Shown here: positions 1-7,124 of the stretch, piece by piece | How the letters are laid out: each line of letters begins with the position of its first letter | How positions within the stretch are numbered: position 1 is the stretch's first letter | Assembly: GCA_964573775.1 (NCBI GenBank) | Contig: CAZNKU010000032.1 | Span: 1 to 14,496 of the forward strand | DNA from: CAZNKU01 sp964573775 | GTDB lineage: Bacteria > Bacillota > Clostridia > Monoglobales > Firm-18 | DNA: 14,496 bases | Direction of reading: 5' to 3' | Program-made: the position numbers and the translations under genes | The notes under the pieces: generated by a model | Database searches by the model: none | Seen by the model: only the letters and a program-made list of their open reading frames with translations | What the model was told of the DNA's origin: nothing

Positions 1-855
1 GCATCAAGCCAGTTTGCAATGGTACCTATGAACCTTGCAACCAAAAACAAAAAGATTGATATTGTAATTACAGGTCAGTGGGCTAAAAAAGCTGCTGAAG
101 AAGCTGAAAGATACGTTACTGTTAACAGAGTTGCATCTTCTGCCGACAAGACCTTCAGCTACATTCCAAAGCTTGACAAGTCTACTTTTTCAAAGGATGC
201 AGACTATTTCTATATCTGTGTTAACAACACAATTTACGGTACAAAGTTTAACGAACTTCCTGACACAGGTGACATTCCTCTTATCGGTGATATTTCATCA
301 TGTATTATGAGTGAAGAACTTGATGTATCTAAATTTGGTTGCCTGATTGCAGGTGCACAGAAGAACCTTGGTCCTGCAGGTGTAACATTGGTTATCGTTC
401 GTGAAGATTTGCTTGGCAACTGTATGGATATTACTCCTACAATGTTCAACTATCAAATTCACGTTGAAAATGGTTCCATGTACAACACTCCTCCTACATA
501 CGGCATCTACATTATGAAGCTTGTATTGGAATGGATTAAGGAACAGGGCGGTATTTCCGCAATACAGAAGATTAACGAAAAGAAAGCTAAAATCCTTTAC
601 GACTTCCTTGATTCTTCAAAGATGTTCAGAGGCACAGTTGTTAAGGAAGACCGTTCACTTATGAACATACCTTTCGTTACAGATTCTGACGAGCTTAATG
701 CTAAGTTTATAAAAGAGGCTACAGAAAAAGGCTTTGTAAATCTTAAAGGCCACAGAACAGTTGGCGGTATGAGAGCAAGCATATACAATGCAATGCCTGT
801 TGAAGGTATTGAGGCTCTTGTGGAATTTATGAAGGAATTTGAAGCAAATAATTAA
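1..855 (+). CDS. serC: Phosphoserine aminotransferase, 5' end missing
   Basis: SerC is a PLP-dependent enzyme that converts 3-phosphohydroxypyruvate and glutamate to phosphoserine and 2-oxoglutarate, the second step of serine synthesis in the cytosol. The frame is open to the first base of the window, so the gene is cut by the window edge; 284 residues are visible. The motif AGAQKNLGPAG carries the PLP-binding lysine (codon 361-363), visible residue 121. The matching lysine in E. coli SerC is near residue 198 of about 362, so roughly 75 N-terminal residues lie outside the window and the C-terminus is complete. The ending GGMRASIYNAMPVEGIEALV is typical of the family. serA follows after 16 bases, so the two are surely co-transcribed. 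The family call is very safe. Confidence 0.96.
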   Translation, partial: ASSQFAMVPMNLATKNKKIDIVITGQWAKKAAEEAERYVTVNRVASSADKTFSYIPKLDKSTFSKDADYFYICVNNTIYGTKFNELPDTGDIPLIGDISSCIMSEELDVSKFGCLIAGAQKNLGPAGVTLVIVREDLLGNCMDITPTMFNYQIHVENGSMYNTPPTYGIYIMKLVLEWIKEQGGISAIQKINEKKAKILYDFLDSSKMFRGTVVKEDRSLMNIPFVTDSDELNAKFIKEATEKGFVNLKGHRTVGGMRASIYNAMPVEGIEALVEFMKEFEANN

Positions 856-871
856 GAATTGAGGAAATAAA

Positions 872-2023
872 ATGTATAACATTAAAACTTTAAATAAAAT
901 TTCTAATATCGGTATGGCCCGTTTTAACGACAACTACAAATGGGGCGACGATATCGAAAATCCGGATGCCATAATGCTTAGAAGCTTTAATATGCACGAT
1001 ATGGAAATTCCAAAGAGTGTAAAAGCTATTGCACGTGCAGGTGCAGGTGTCAACAATATCCCTCTTGACAAGTGCAGCGAACAGGGTATTGTAGTTTTCA
1101 ATACACCTGGTGCTAACGCTAATGCTGTTAAAGAGCTTGTTATTGCAGGTATTCTGCTTTCATCAAGAAAGATTGTTGAAGGTATCAACTGGGCAGGCAC
1201 ACTTACAGAAGAAGGTGACAATATCGGCAAGGTTGTTGAAAAAGGCAAGTCACAGTTTGTTGGTCCTGAAATCAAAGGTAAAAAGCTTGGTGTTATCGGT
1301 CTTGGTGCTATCGGCGTATTGGTTTGTAACTCTGCTTATGCACTTGGTATGGACGTTATAGGTTATGACCCATACATTTCCGTAGATGCTGCATGGAGCC
1401 TTTCAAGAGCAGTACACAAGGCATCTTCACTTAAGGAAATTTTCGAGCAGTGCGATTATATTACAATACACGTTCCGCTAAATGATGACACAAAGAATAC
1501 TATTAATGCAGAAACCATTGCAGAAATGAAAGACGGCGTAAGAATTCTTAACTTTGCAAGAGGCGGTCTTGTAAATTCTGCAGACATTCTTGCTGCACTT
1601 GAAAGCGGCAAGGTTGCAAAATATGTAACAGATTTTCCTGATACTGATATGATTAACAAGGAAAACATTATCGCTATTCCTCACCTTGGTGCTTCTACTC
1701 CTGAAAGTGAAGACAACTGTGCGGTTATGGCGGCTGATGAGCTTGTAAACTTCCTTGAAAACGGTAACATTGTAAACTCAGTAAATATGCCAAAGTGTGT
1801 TATGGAGCGTTCTACAGACGTAAGAATTTGCCTTGTACACAGAAACATTCCTAATATGATTGGTCAGATAAGTAAATACTTTGCCGACAAACACGTTAAC
1901 ATTGAAAACATGATTAACAAAAGCCGCGGTGAATATGCTTACACTATCGTTGACGTAGACCACGAAATGAACGAAGACGATATTTACTTTGAAGGTCTGC
2001 TTTCAGTAAGAGTAATTAAATAA
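872..2023 (+). CDS. serA: D-3-phosphoglycerate dehydrogenase
   Basis: This NAD-dependent enzyme oxidises 3-phosphoglycerate to 3-phosphohydroxypyruvate, the first step of serine synthesis, and feeds SerC encoded just upstream. The 383-residue length fits the short SerA class. The nucleotide-binding motif GLGAIG is at residues 143-148. The substrate and catalytic motifs NFARGG (Arg230) and PHLGAST (His271) are present. A single ACT domain, a regulatory domain that often binds serine, fills about residues 315-383. In the place where E. coli SerA has its catalytic Glu (in a DVFPTEP context) this protein reads TDFPDTD, so the acid residue is probably an Asp; I believe clostridial SerA proteins often vary here, but this is from memory. 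A GAGG ribosome binding site lies 7 bases before the ATG. A terminator follows the stop. Confidence 0.95.
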   Translation: MYNIKTLNKISNIGMARFNDNYKWGDDIENPDAIMLRSFNMHDMEIPKSVKAIARAGAGVNNIPLDKCSEQGIVVFNTPGANANAVKELVIAGILLSSRKIVEGINWAGTLTEEGDNIGKVVEKGKSQFVGPEIKGKKLGVIGLGAIGVLVCNSAYALGMDVIGYDPYISVDAAWSLSRAVHKASSLKEIFEQCDYITIHVPLNDDTKNTINAETIAEMKDGVRILNFARGGLVNSADILAALESGKVAKYVTDFPDTDMINKENIIAIPHLGASTPESEDNCAVMAADELVNFLENGNIVNSVNMPKCVMERSTDVRICLVHRNIPNMIGQISKYFADKHVNIENMINKSRGEYAYTIVDVDHEMNEDDIYFEGLLSVRVIK

Positions 2024-2033
2024 TTTAATTAAC

Positions 2034-2065
2034 AAAAAAGGTACAGATTAAATCTGTACCTTTTT
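2034..2065. terminator. Bidirectional rho-independent terminator between serA and the SLH gene
   Basis: A perfect 10-base inverted repeat (GGTACAGATT at 2040-2049 and AATCTGTACC at 2051-2060) is flanked by six A on the left and five T on the right. As a realistic hairpin it has 8 pairs and a 5-base loop. The A/T flanks let it work from both sides: it ends serCA on the plus strand and the sigma/anti-sigma/SLH operon on the minus strand. Confidence 0.9.
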
Positions 2066-2110
2066 CAATAACCGAAGCACCGACAAATAAGCACCTCGCT
2101 TATAGTGTGA

Positions 2111-4171
2111 CTAATTTACATTTATCATGTAGTTATAAACCATTACTGCGGCTTCTGCCCTTGTAATAGGTGTTTTAGGCTTTAAGTATCCGCCGTTACC
2201 GCATATTACATTCATACCTGTAAGTATTGCAGGATAACCGATTTTACCTTCAGAAAGCAAATTTTCATCTGCATACTCCACCTTGAATATACTTGATAGC
2301 TTTGCTACCTTTTCTAGTCCGTCAAGCCTTACCATATATACAAAAGCATCTTCCCGAAGTACCTGCCCGTCAGGATTTTTCTCCTCCTCTGTTAATATGC
2401 CGTCATATATAAAGTTTTCGTAAAGCATATCTTCAGGATATGTAAGGTAATCCTGATAATGAATACCTGCCGCAAAAAGTCTTAGTAAATCGTACTGGCT
2501 TATAGGTGTATCAGGATTAAATTTATCACCATCAAAACCTATCTGTATTTCAGCAAGCTTTGTTATCTTTTCCTCTGCCCAATGACCTTTAATGTCAGAA
2601 TAATCATAAGTTTTTTGTTCAAAATATATATTTTCGTTGTACTCTTCGCCAGTAAAAGCATCAACCAAAACGCCATACTTGCCGAGTGTCCAACATTCTA
2701 CATATTCACCACCTGATAACACCCATATAAGCTTTAATGGATTAACATCAAACATACACTTGTATGCCATATAATTTGATATTGCATTTGACGGATCATC
2801 AAATATCTTATCTGTTTCAAAATCCAATGAATAGTATGTAACTTTTCCAAGTTCTGCATCCATTGTTATATTTATACCGTCGTTTATATATCTTACACCG
2901 TTTACATAGCGGTCATAATCTCTTGAATATCTGAAATTATTATACATAGCATTATGTTCCCTGCACTGTGCAAATTCATCAGGTGCAACGGCATTCAAAA
3001 ACGCGTCTGCCTTTTCAGATGCAACCTTTTTCTGTACCTCTGTAAGAGTTACGGCATCATAACTTTGACGGCCGCTTGACGAAAGGTTAATCAGCTTTCC
3101 TGTTAAGCCTTCCAAGGTTGCAGTAAGATACTTATACGCTTCCTTATCCTCTGTGTTGTAAGTTAAAGTAACAAAATATTTTTCATTTTGCTTTGTTATA
3201 TTATACGAAGAAAGCTTCATATCAGAGCTGATATCCACACCCGGAATATTTCTCAAAAACTTATCTGCATCGGCTTTTGAAATAATTCCCTTTACATTTT
3301 CCAGCTCCTCTATTTCCTTTTCCGTAAGCATATTTTTATTGTTTTCAACAGTGGCGTCTTCCATTACCCCTCCACCGGCATTACCAAAAAATAGTTCGTT
3401 ATTTTCATCTTCGGTAACAACTTCACCGCTTGATGCTAAAATATATCCTGCCTCATTGTTCTTATTACGGTATACCAAGACTGTCTTGTTTTCATCCTTT
3501 TTATCATCGTAGTTGTAGGAATATACATCTTTATATATAAGTTCAACAGGAAAAGCTTCCATGTATACAGATTCAAGTTCGTTAACACTGCCATGTAAAA
3601 AATCAGAATCATAATTATATGCAATGTCCATATTTCTGACATAGGCAACATCATCATATACAACGATACGAAAATCAGCATAATTATCCTTTACTTCCAC
3701 ATCGGAATACATGCGCTTAAAAGTAAGTTTGTAGCTATTATTGCTTACAAACCATGAGTTATCATCATAGCAAAAATTATTATTTTCATCCTCATATGCT
3801 TCGGGAGCAGACTTTTTTAAAAAATTCTCTGCAAACTTTACAATATCATCTTTGGAAAGTGAGGTTAATTTCTTTTCCGACTTTAAAGTATTATCATAAA
3901 AATAGTAATTTGTAATTCTTCCCTTTTCATCGCAGGATACGCTTATATTACCCTTTCCATCTTCCTTTGACCAATCAAAGGTGTAATAAGCTTTGCCGTT
4001 TTGCTCATATGAATAAGGACTGAATTCCGAAAACTTTTCAGGAATATCCACCTTGGATTTCACATTCAGTAAAACAGTCTCCATATTCTGAGAAATATCA
4101 ACGTCTGCAAGTACGGGAATGTATGATACAATCATAACCAAAGCCAATAAAATACCGATAGTTTTTTTCAT
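2111..4171 (-). CDS. Secreted surface protein with YcdB-like repeats and three SLH domains
   Basis: A 686-residue exported protein likely attached to the cell wall. Residues 1-22 form a signal peptide (KK, a hydrophobic run, then VLA before the likely cleavage site). Two related segments, about 105-200 and 372-470, share a pattern of a helix with FL..xAP, then a Tyr-rich strand region; this resembles the YcdB/YcdC repeat family of Firmicutes exoproteins. The C-terminus carries three SLH segments: one near residues 525-570 with GHWAEEKI and FNPDTPISQYDLLRLF, a degenerate one at about 590-625, and one at about 640-686 with LKPKTPITRAEAAVMVYNYM. SLH domains bind secondary cell-wall polymers. An AAGGAG site lies 9 bases before the ATG. 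The gene is last in an operon with a sigma factor and a membrane protein, which suggests a role as sensor partner or target of that system; this is inference. YcdB function is unknown. Confidence 0.85.
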   Translation of the reverse strand: MKKTIGILLALVMIVSYIPVLADVDISQNMETVLLNVKSKVDIPEKFSEFSPYSYEQNGKAYYTFDWSKEDGKGNISVSCDEKGRITNYYFYDNTLKSEKKLTSLSKDDIVKFAENFLKKSAPEAYEDENNNFCYDDNSWFVSNNSYKLTFKRMYSDVEVKDNYADFRIVVYDDVAYVRNMDIAYNYDSDFLHGSVNELESVYMEAFPVELIYKDVYSYNYDDKKDENKTVLVYRNKNNEAGYILASSGEVVTEDENNELFFGNAGGGVMEDATVENNKNMLTEKEIEELENVKGIISKADADKFLRNIPGVDISSDMKLSSYNITKQNEKYFVTLTYNTEDKEAYKYLTATLEGLTGKLINLSSSGRQSYDAVTLTEVQKKVASEKADAFLNAVAPDEFAQCREHNAMYNNFRYSRDYDRYVNGVRYINDGINITMDAELGKVTYYSLDFETDKIFDDPSNAISNYMAYKCMFDVNPLKLIWVLSGGEYVECWTLGKYGVLVDAFTGEEYNENIYFEQKTYDYSDIKGHWAEEKITKLAEIQIGFDGDKFNPDTPISQYDLLRLFAAGIHYQDYLTYPEDMLYENFIYDGILTEEEKNPDGQVLREDAFVYMVRLDGLEKVAKLSSIFKVEYADENLLSEGKIGYPAILTGMNVICGNGGYLKPKTPITRAEAAVMVYNYMINVN

Positions 4172-4201
4172 TCAGCCCAACTCCTTTTAGTTGTCAAATT
4201 T

Positions 4202-5152
4202 TTAATTGTTAAAATATTCCGATGAAACTACCATATCGTATACAGCGGAAGGGTTGTGTGATTCAACATTATAAACAATGTAGTAATCTCCACATTTTAC
4301 TGCAAAATTCATATAGCCATCCGACTCGATATTTTTTATTTCATCCAAAGTTAAAACCTGTTCGTAAAAATTATAATCTCCGTCTTTGAAAACAGACAAT
4401 GACATATAATTTCCGTTGACATTTTTAAACACTACCTTAAGTCTGTTTGAATACAGAGCAGCATTGTAAAAATTAAATTTGTCCGCATACACAACAGGCA
4501 TAAGTGGTGAATAAACTTCATGATTCATTACCTCTGTAATGGTAAGGTTAGTATATTCAGTGGATTCATAACTGCTTCCACCGCCTGATGCACCTCCACC
4601 TCCGCCACCATTATAAGTTTCGTCACTTTCGACAAATTCTTCTGAATTTTCAGGTGTTGGAGCAACACGAGCATCATTTTCATTATTAAACATCGCAACA
4701 GAAGGAACATCCTCTACCATTTCTGCATCATTCAACTCAGTATATTCTTTATTTAAATCATCTGACAGACTACTGTCTTCCACAGCAGGTGAATCTTCTG
4801 CTACGGGGGGAACAACATCGGAATACACCTTAGGTTTTACATTATTATCTAAAGGTTCCTGAACGGTTTTTTCCTGCACATCTGCTACAGCGTATGTTGA
4901 AACATCACTTTTTTCGATATTTGGCTTAATATCAACCTGTGGCACAATGTTTTTCCCTATATTTGAATAAACTGCAACAAAAACGCCTACAGCAATAACA
5001 GCTGCAATAGAGGCAATCTTATATCTATTGAAATTCACTATTTTAACAGGTACTTCTTCTTTAGCACCAAGAATACCCGCCAACATTTTTTCTTTTTGTT
5101 CCTTGGTAGGAGTTATGGAATCAAAACATCCGGTTAGTTCTTCAATTTTCAT
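4202..5152 (-). CDS. Single-pass membrane protein, probable anti-sigma factor
   Basis: A 316-residue protein with a cytosolic N-terminus of about 44 residues, one membrane helix at 45-65, and a large outer part. The outer part has an acidic, low-complexity stretch (about 75-180), a glycine-rich linker at 182-192 and a C-terminal domain at about 195-316 that I do not recognise. The start (GGAGGAGAG before ATG) lies inside the sigma factor gene and the two genes overlap by 11 bases, the usual layout for a sigma/anti-sigma pair with coupled translation. The short N-terminus starting MKIEELTGCFDSITPTKEQK looks like that of many clostridial anti-sigma proteins. No zinc-type HxxxCxxC motif is present; the only cysteine in the N-terminal part is Cys9. 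The role is inferred from layout and topology; the outer domain may sense a surface or wall signal. Confidence 0.72.
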   Translation of the reverse strand: MKIEELTGCFDSITPTKEQKEKMLAGILGAKEEVPVKIVNFNRYKIASIAAVIAVGVFVAVYSNIGKNIVPQVDIKPNIEKSDVSTYAVADVQEKTVQEPLDNNVKPKVYSDVVPPVAEDSPAVEDSSLSDDLNKEYTELNDAEMVEDVPSVAMFNNENDARVAPTPENSEEFVESDETYNGGGGGGASGGGSSYESTEYTNLTITEVMNHEVYSPLMPVVYADKFNFYNAALYSNRLKVVFKNVNGNYMSLSVFKDGDYNFYEQVLTLDEIKNIESDGYMNFAVKCGDYYIVYNVESHNPSAVYDMVVSSEYFNN

Positions 5153-5642
5153 AACTCTCCTCCTCCAGTAATAGTTTTAATTTTTCTCTTCCCTTCGCCA
5201 TATATGTACGAATTGTAGAGTGTTTTGTATTTAACATTTCAGAAATCTCGGATGTGGAATATCCTTCATAATAATAAAGATATATTGGCATACGATATTT
5301 TTCATCCAAAGAAAATACCTTTTCCAACAAATCTTTTTTACTGTCATCATCTACATAAGTTTCTTCAGGTACATCGTCAATATCGTTTCTTTTTGCCCTG
5401 AACCAGTGTTTAAGCATATTTTTACATTCGTTTTGAGCAGTAACAATAAACCATGCCTTTAAATGTTCTTCACTTTCAAAATCTTTATCATATCTCATAT
5501 ACTTTATAAAGACATTTTGAGTTGCATCCTCAGTTTCAGATGTATTTTTAAGCATCATAAAGCAAACTCTATAGACTGTATCCACATATTTTTCGTAAAC
5601 CCGAGTAATTTCTTCGTCCGTACGTAACGCAGAATTACCCAA
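5142..5642 (-). CDS. ECF-type RNA polymerase sigma factor
   Basis: A 166-residue sigma-70 family protein of the extracytoplasmic function type, which directs RNA polymerase to a specific promoter set. Region 2 covers about residues 12-50 (YEKYVDTVYRVCFMMLKN, then DATQNVFIKYMR). Region 4 covers about 105-155, with EGYSTSEISEML and STIRTYMAKGREKLK forming the helix-turn-helix. There is no region 3 and no C-terminal extension. The chosen start is TTG at 5642, because GGAGGTGA lies 8 bases before it. The frame stays open upstream to a TTG at 5687, but that codon has no ribosome binding site. The next gene overlaps the stop by 11 bases. The promoter upstream looks like an ordinary sigma-A type rather than a typical ECF autoregulated one. 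The family is certain; the signal and target genes are unknown. Confidence 0.93.
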   Translation of the reverse strand: MGNSALRTDEEITRVYEKYVDTVYRVCFMMLKNTSETEDATQNVFIKYMRYDKDFESEEHLKAWFIVTAQNECKNMLKHWFRAKRNDIDDVPEETYVDDDSKKDLLEKVFSLDEKYRMPIYLYYYEGYSTSEISEMLNTKHSTIRTYMAKGREKLKLLLEEESYEN

Positions 5643-5647
5643 ATCAG

Positions 5648-5655
5648 TCACCTCC
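5648..5655 (-). promoter_or_regulatory. Ribosome binding site that sets the sigma factor start
   Basis: GGAGGTGA on the minus strand, complementary to the 3' end of 16S rRNA, stands 8 bases before the TTG at 5642. No similar site precedes the upstream TTG at 5687, so the shorter protein is preferred. Confidence 0.8.
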
Positions 5656-5717
5656 AAAAGTGCCCTTTCATAATTAATACAATTCAAAAGAGCAAAATGT
5701 TGTACATTTCCAAAAAT

Positions 5718-5746
5718 ATTTTATCATATATAAAAACAAATATCAA
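5718..5746 (-). promoter_or_regulatory. Sigma-A-like promoter of the sigma/anti-sigma/SLH operon
   Basis: TTGATA (5741-5746) and TAAAAT (5718-5723) are separated by exactly 17 bases, and TGA directly before the -10 makes an extended -10 element. Transcription should start near 5711, giving a leader of about 70 bases before the TTG at 5642. The spacing and extended -10 make this a convincing housekeeping promoter. An additional ECF-type promoter is not evident. Confidence 0.75.
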
Positions 5747-5756
5747 TATAAGGCAA

Positions 5757-5804
5757 AAAATAGAAAATGGGCTGCCGCAAAATGGTTTCATTTTGCGACA
5801 GCCC
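5757..5804 (-). terminator. Long hairpin with U-tract, terminator-like on the minus strand
   Basis: Arms 5769-5784 and 5789-5804 form a 16-base stem with a 4-base loop. The one non-matching position is C/A in plus-strand sense but a G-U pair in minus-strand RNA. On the minus strand it is followed by ATTTTCTATTTTTT. This would end transcripts arriving from the cysteine-rich gene, or from within the hairpin-rich region, just before the sigma operon promoter. The arm is also the left terminal repeat of the element described at 5769-6153. Confidence 0.7.
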
Positions 5805-5890
5805 CTTTGGGGTGGATGAAAAATAGTGCAGATTGGACAAACTGAACCCGCAGGGGTTACCCGAAGGCGTACGATGGTACGAGATGCGAT

Positions 5891-5920
5891 GTTGTCAAAA
5901 TCTTTGATTTTGCTAACAAC
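5891..5920. other. 30-base inverted repeat with a bulged stem
   Basis: CAAAATC, TTT loop, GATTTTG forms a perfect 7-pair stem. It is extended by GTTGT and ACAAC after a 3-base bulge (CTA). There is no T-tract on either side, so a terminator is unlikely. It is part of the hairpin-rich element. Confidence 0.6.
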
Positions 5921-6026
5921 ACCCATACAAAGATTTCCTGCAAAACAAGTCATTTATGACGCAGTTGAGCAGTTGAAATCGACTGTTGAGGTGAAGTTTG
6001 TTCAAAACACAAGGCCTTTTATGACA

Positions 6027-6049
6027 GAAATTCGTCATTGACGAATTTC
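6027..6049. other. 23-base near-perfect palindrome
   Basis: GAAATTCGTCA (6027-6037), one T, then TGACGAATTTC (6039-6049): 11 of 11 pairs. Outer arms AAGGC (6011-6015) and GCCTT (6051-6055) can extend the structure. With a one-base spacer it could be a protein-binding palindrome or, as RNA, a hairpin with the central bases unpaired. Confidence 0.65.
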
Positions 6050-6125
6050 CGCCTTAAAAAATAATTTATTTTGACTTTGTTATCACATCCAAATGGCTTT
6101 ATTAAGCTTTTTCCTCGCCTTGTGT

Positions 6126-6148
6126 GGTGTGCGCAATTTTGCGACACC
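6126..6148. other. Hairpin just past the stop of the cysteine-rich gene
   Basis: GGTGT-G-CGCAA, a TT loop, then TTGCG-ACACC: ten pairs with one bulged base. It lies 13 bases past the stop at 6162 in the minus direction. It could protect or end that gene's message but lacks a U-tract; it is also the right end of the element at 5769-6153. Confidence 0.5.
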
Positions 6149-6161
6149 CCCTTAAATTCAT

Positions 6162-6965
6162 TTATTTACAACAACAATCATTGTCATCAAACTCTCCACG
6201 CTGTGGCGGGAAAAATTCATCCATAGGGAACTTAAGTGAGTTAAACAGTTCACAAGGATTCTGCTCTGTTGCAGCAGGGCATTCCTTAGTTGGAATGCAG
6301 AAGTCTATTGCAGGAATCAAAAGCTGAACATTACGCTCTATTTTCACAATAGTGAATATACCCAAAGTTACCAAAATCTTGCGCTCATTTGACGGAACAA
6401 CCAATTCCTGATTAAAGCATCCGCATATAGAATCCGGAATGCTTGAAACATCACAACAACAGCAACAGCATTTATCACCGGAATCCACAATTCTTGCTGA
6501 TAAAGCTATTGGTTGAACAACCTCTACCACTGCTTTAGGGAGATTATTTTTCTTCCACATTACAGGCATTTGATTACCTGGGTTATATGCTGATGAAAAT
6601 GCCTTTGAATTACCCTCAGAGCCAAAAAGTATAACCTTTTTATCATATGTTGCAAGGCCTTCTACCTGTGTAGGCTGACCTATACCGCGAAATACATCCA
6701 AAACAACCTTAAAGAAATACTTAATATCTACTGTGAAAAATCCTTTGTTAAATGGCACAGGTTCAAGGTCAGTAAATACCCATATTACTTCTGCACTTCT
6801 CACTTTCACATTAATCGCCTGGTCTACTATACACTGACCTTCTGCTGTTAGTATAACCTGCAAATCCTCAAGACAGTCTTTTTCTCTGCACGAATCATAC
6901 ACCTGGTCTGTATGAATACATACACCGTCTTTAAAATCGCAGTTAGGTCTTTGAACATCATTCAT
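6162..6965 (-). CDS. Cysteine-rich protein of unknown function
   Basis: A 267-residue protein with no signal peptide and no membrane segment that I can see. It is very rich in cysteine: early residues Cys9, Cys16, Cys26, Cys31 and Cys45, a run of six consecutive Cys after DSGDK near the middle followed by ICGC, and CCCK at the very end. Between these are beta-rich segments such as SAEVIWVFTDLEP, KILVTLGIFTIVKIERN and LLIPAIDFCIPTKEC. I recall similar unnamed proteins in Clostridia but cannot name a family. Clustered cysteines suggest metal binding or disulfide cross-linking; a spore-coat role would fit but is only a guess. The start is firm: GGAGGG 9 bases before the ATG. It seems to be a single-gene unit, with the rpmB terminator upstream and a hairpin downstream. 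Confidence 0.8.
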   Translation of the reverse strand: MNDVQRPNCDFKDGVCIHTDQVYDSCREKDCLEDLQVILTAEGQCIVDQAINVKVRSAEVIWVFTDLEPVPFNKGFFTVDIKYFFKVVLDVFRGIGQPTQVEGLATYDKKVILFGSEGNSKAFSSAYNPGNQMPVMWKKNNLPKAVVEVVQPIALSARIVDSGDKCCCCCCDVSSIPDSICGCFNQELVVPSNERKILVTLGIFTIVKIERNVQLLIPAIDFCIPTKECPAATEQNPCELFNSLKFPMDEFFPPQRGEFDDNDCCCK

Positions 6966-7063
6966 AAAATGTTACCCTCCCATAATAAGTATTGAAATTA
7001 CGCTCAATAACATATTATGAAAGAAAAGTAAAAATGCTACAAAAAAGTACTGTAAGAACAGCA

Positions 7064-7091
7064 AAAACCGCTGATATAAACTATCAGCGGT
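7064..7091 (-). terminator. Rho-independent terminator of rpmB
   Basis: On the minus strand ACCGCTGATA, a 4-base loop and TATCAGCGGT form a perfect 10-pair stem (7068-7077 with 7082-7091), followed by a run of five T (TTTTTGC). It lies about 35 bases past the rpmB stop. Confidence 0.9.
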
Positions 7092-7124
7092 AATATGTGT
7101 CAGTATTAATATTTAACATCAATA

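Larger units (their letters stand above)
5769..6153. repeat. Hairpin-rich noncoding element with imperfect terminal inverted repeats
   Basis: This 385-base stretch has no credible gene. Its ends are inverted copies: GGGCTGCCGCAAAATGG at 5769-5785 against the reverse complement of 6134-6150, GGGGTGTCGCAAAATTG, 14 of 17 matching. Inside are several further inverted repeats: CCCC TTT GGGG at 5802-5812, the 30-base hairpin at 5891-5920, a CAGTTG/CGACTG stem near 5970-5985, the palindrome at 6027-6049, and ACACAAGGC at 6007-6015 against GCCTTGTGT at 6117-6125. No target-site duplication was found. The layout fits a non-autonomous mobile element (MITE-like) or a structured RNA; the pattern resembles dispersed intergenic repeats I recall from gut Firmicutes, but no search was done. 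Open frames inside it look spurious. Confidence 0.5.

Noticed and set aside
2087..2103. Small inverted repeat ATAAGC-5-GCTTAT after the SLH gene stop
   Set aside because: Only six pairs and no T-tract; the strong bidirectional terminator at 2034-2065 explains termination.
5643..5687. Longer sigma factor starting at TTG 5687
   Set aside because: No ribosome binding site before it, while GGAGGTGA lies inside this stretch at the right distance from TTG 5642.
5684..5953. Open frame of 89 residues on the minus strand and one of 71 residues on the plus strand (5826-6041) in the hairpin-rich region
   Set aside because: Both run through inverted repeats, lack ribosome binding sites, and overlap the terminator-like hairpin or promoter; they look like chance frames in a repeat element.
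6985..7050. Sporulation-type (sigma E or K) promoter for the cysteine-rich gene, from a CATAATAT box on the minus strand
   Set aside because: The -10-like box is partial and no matching -35 is found at the right spacing; TTGTAG-17-CATAAT as a sigma-A promoter is equally weak. Not strong enough to list.
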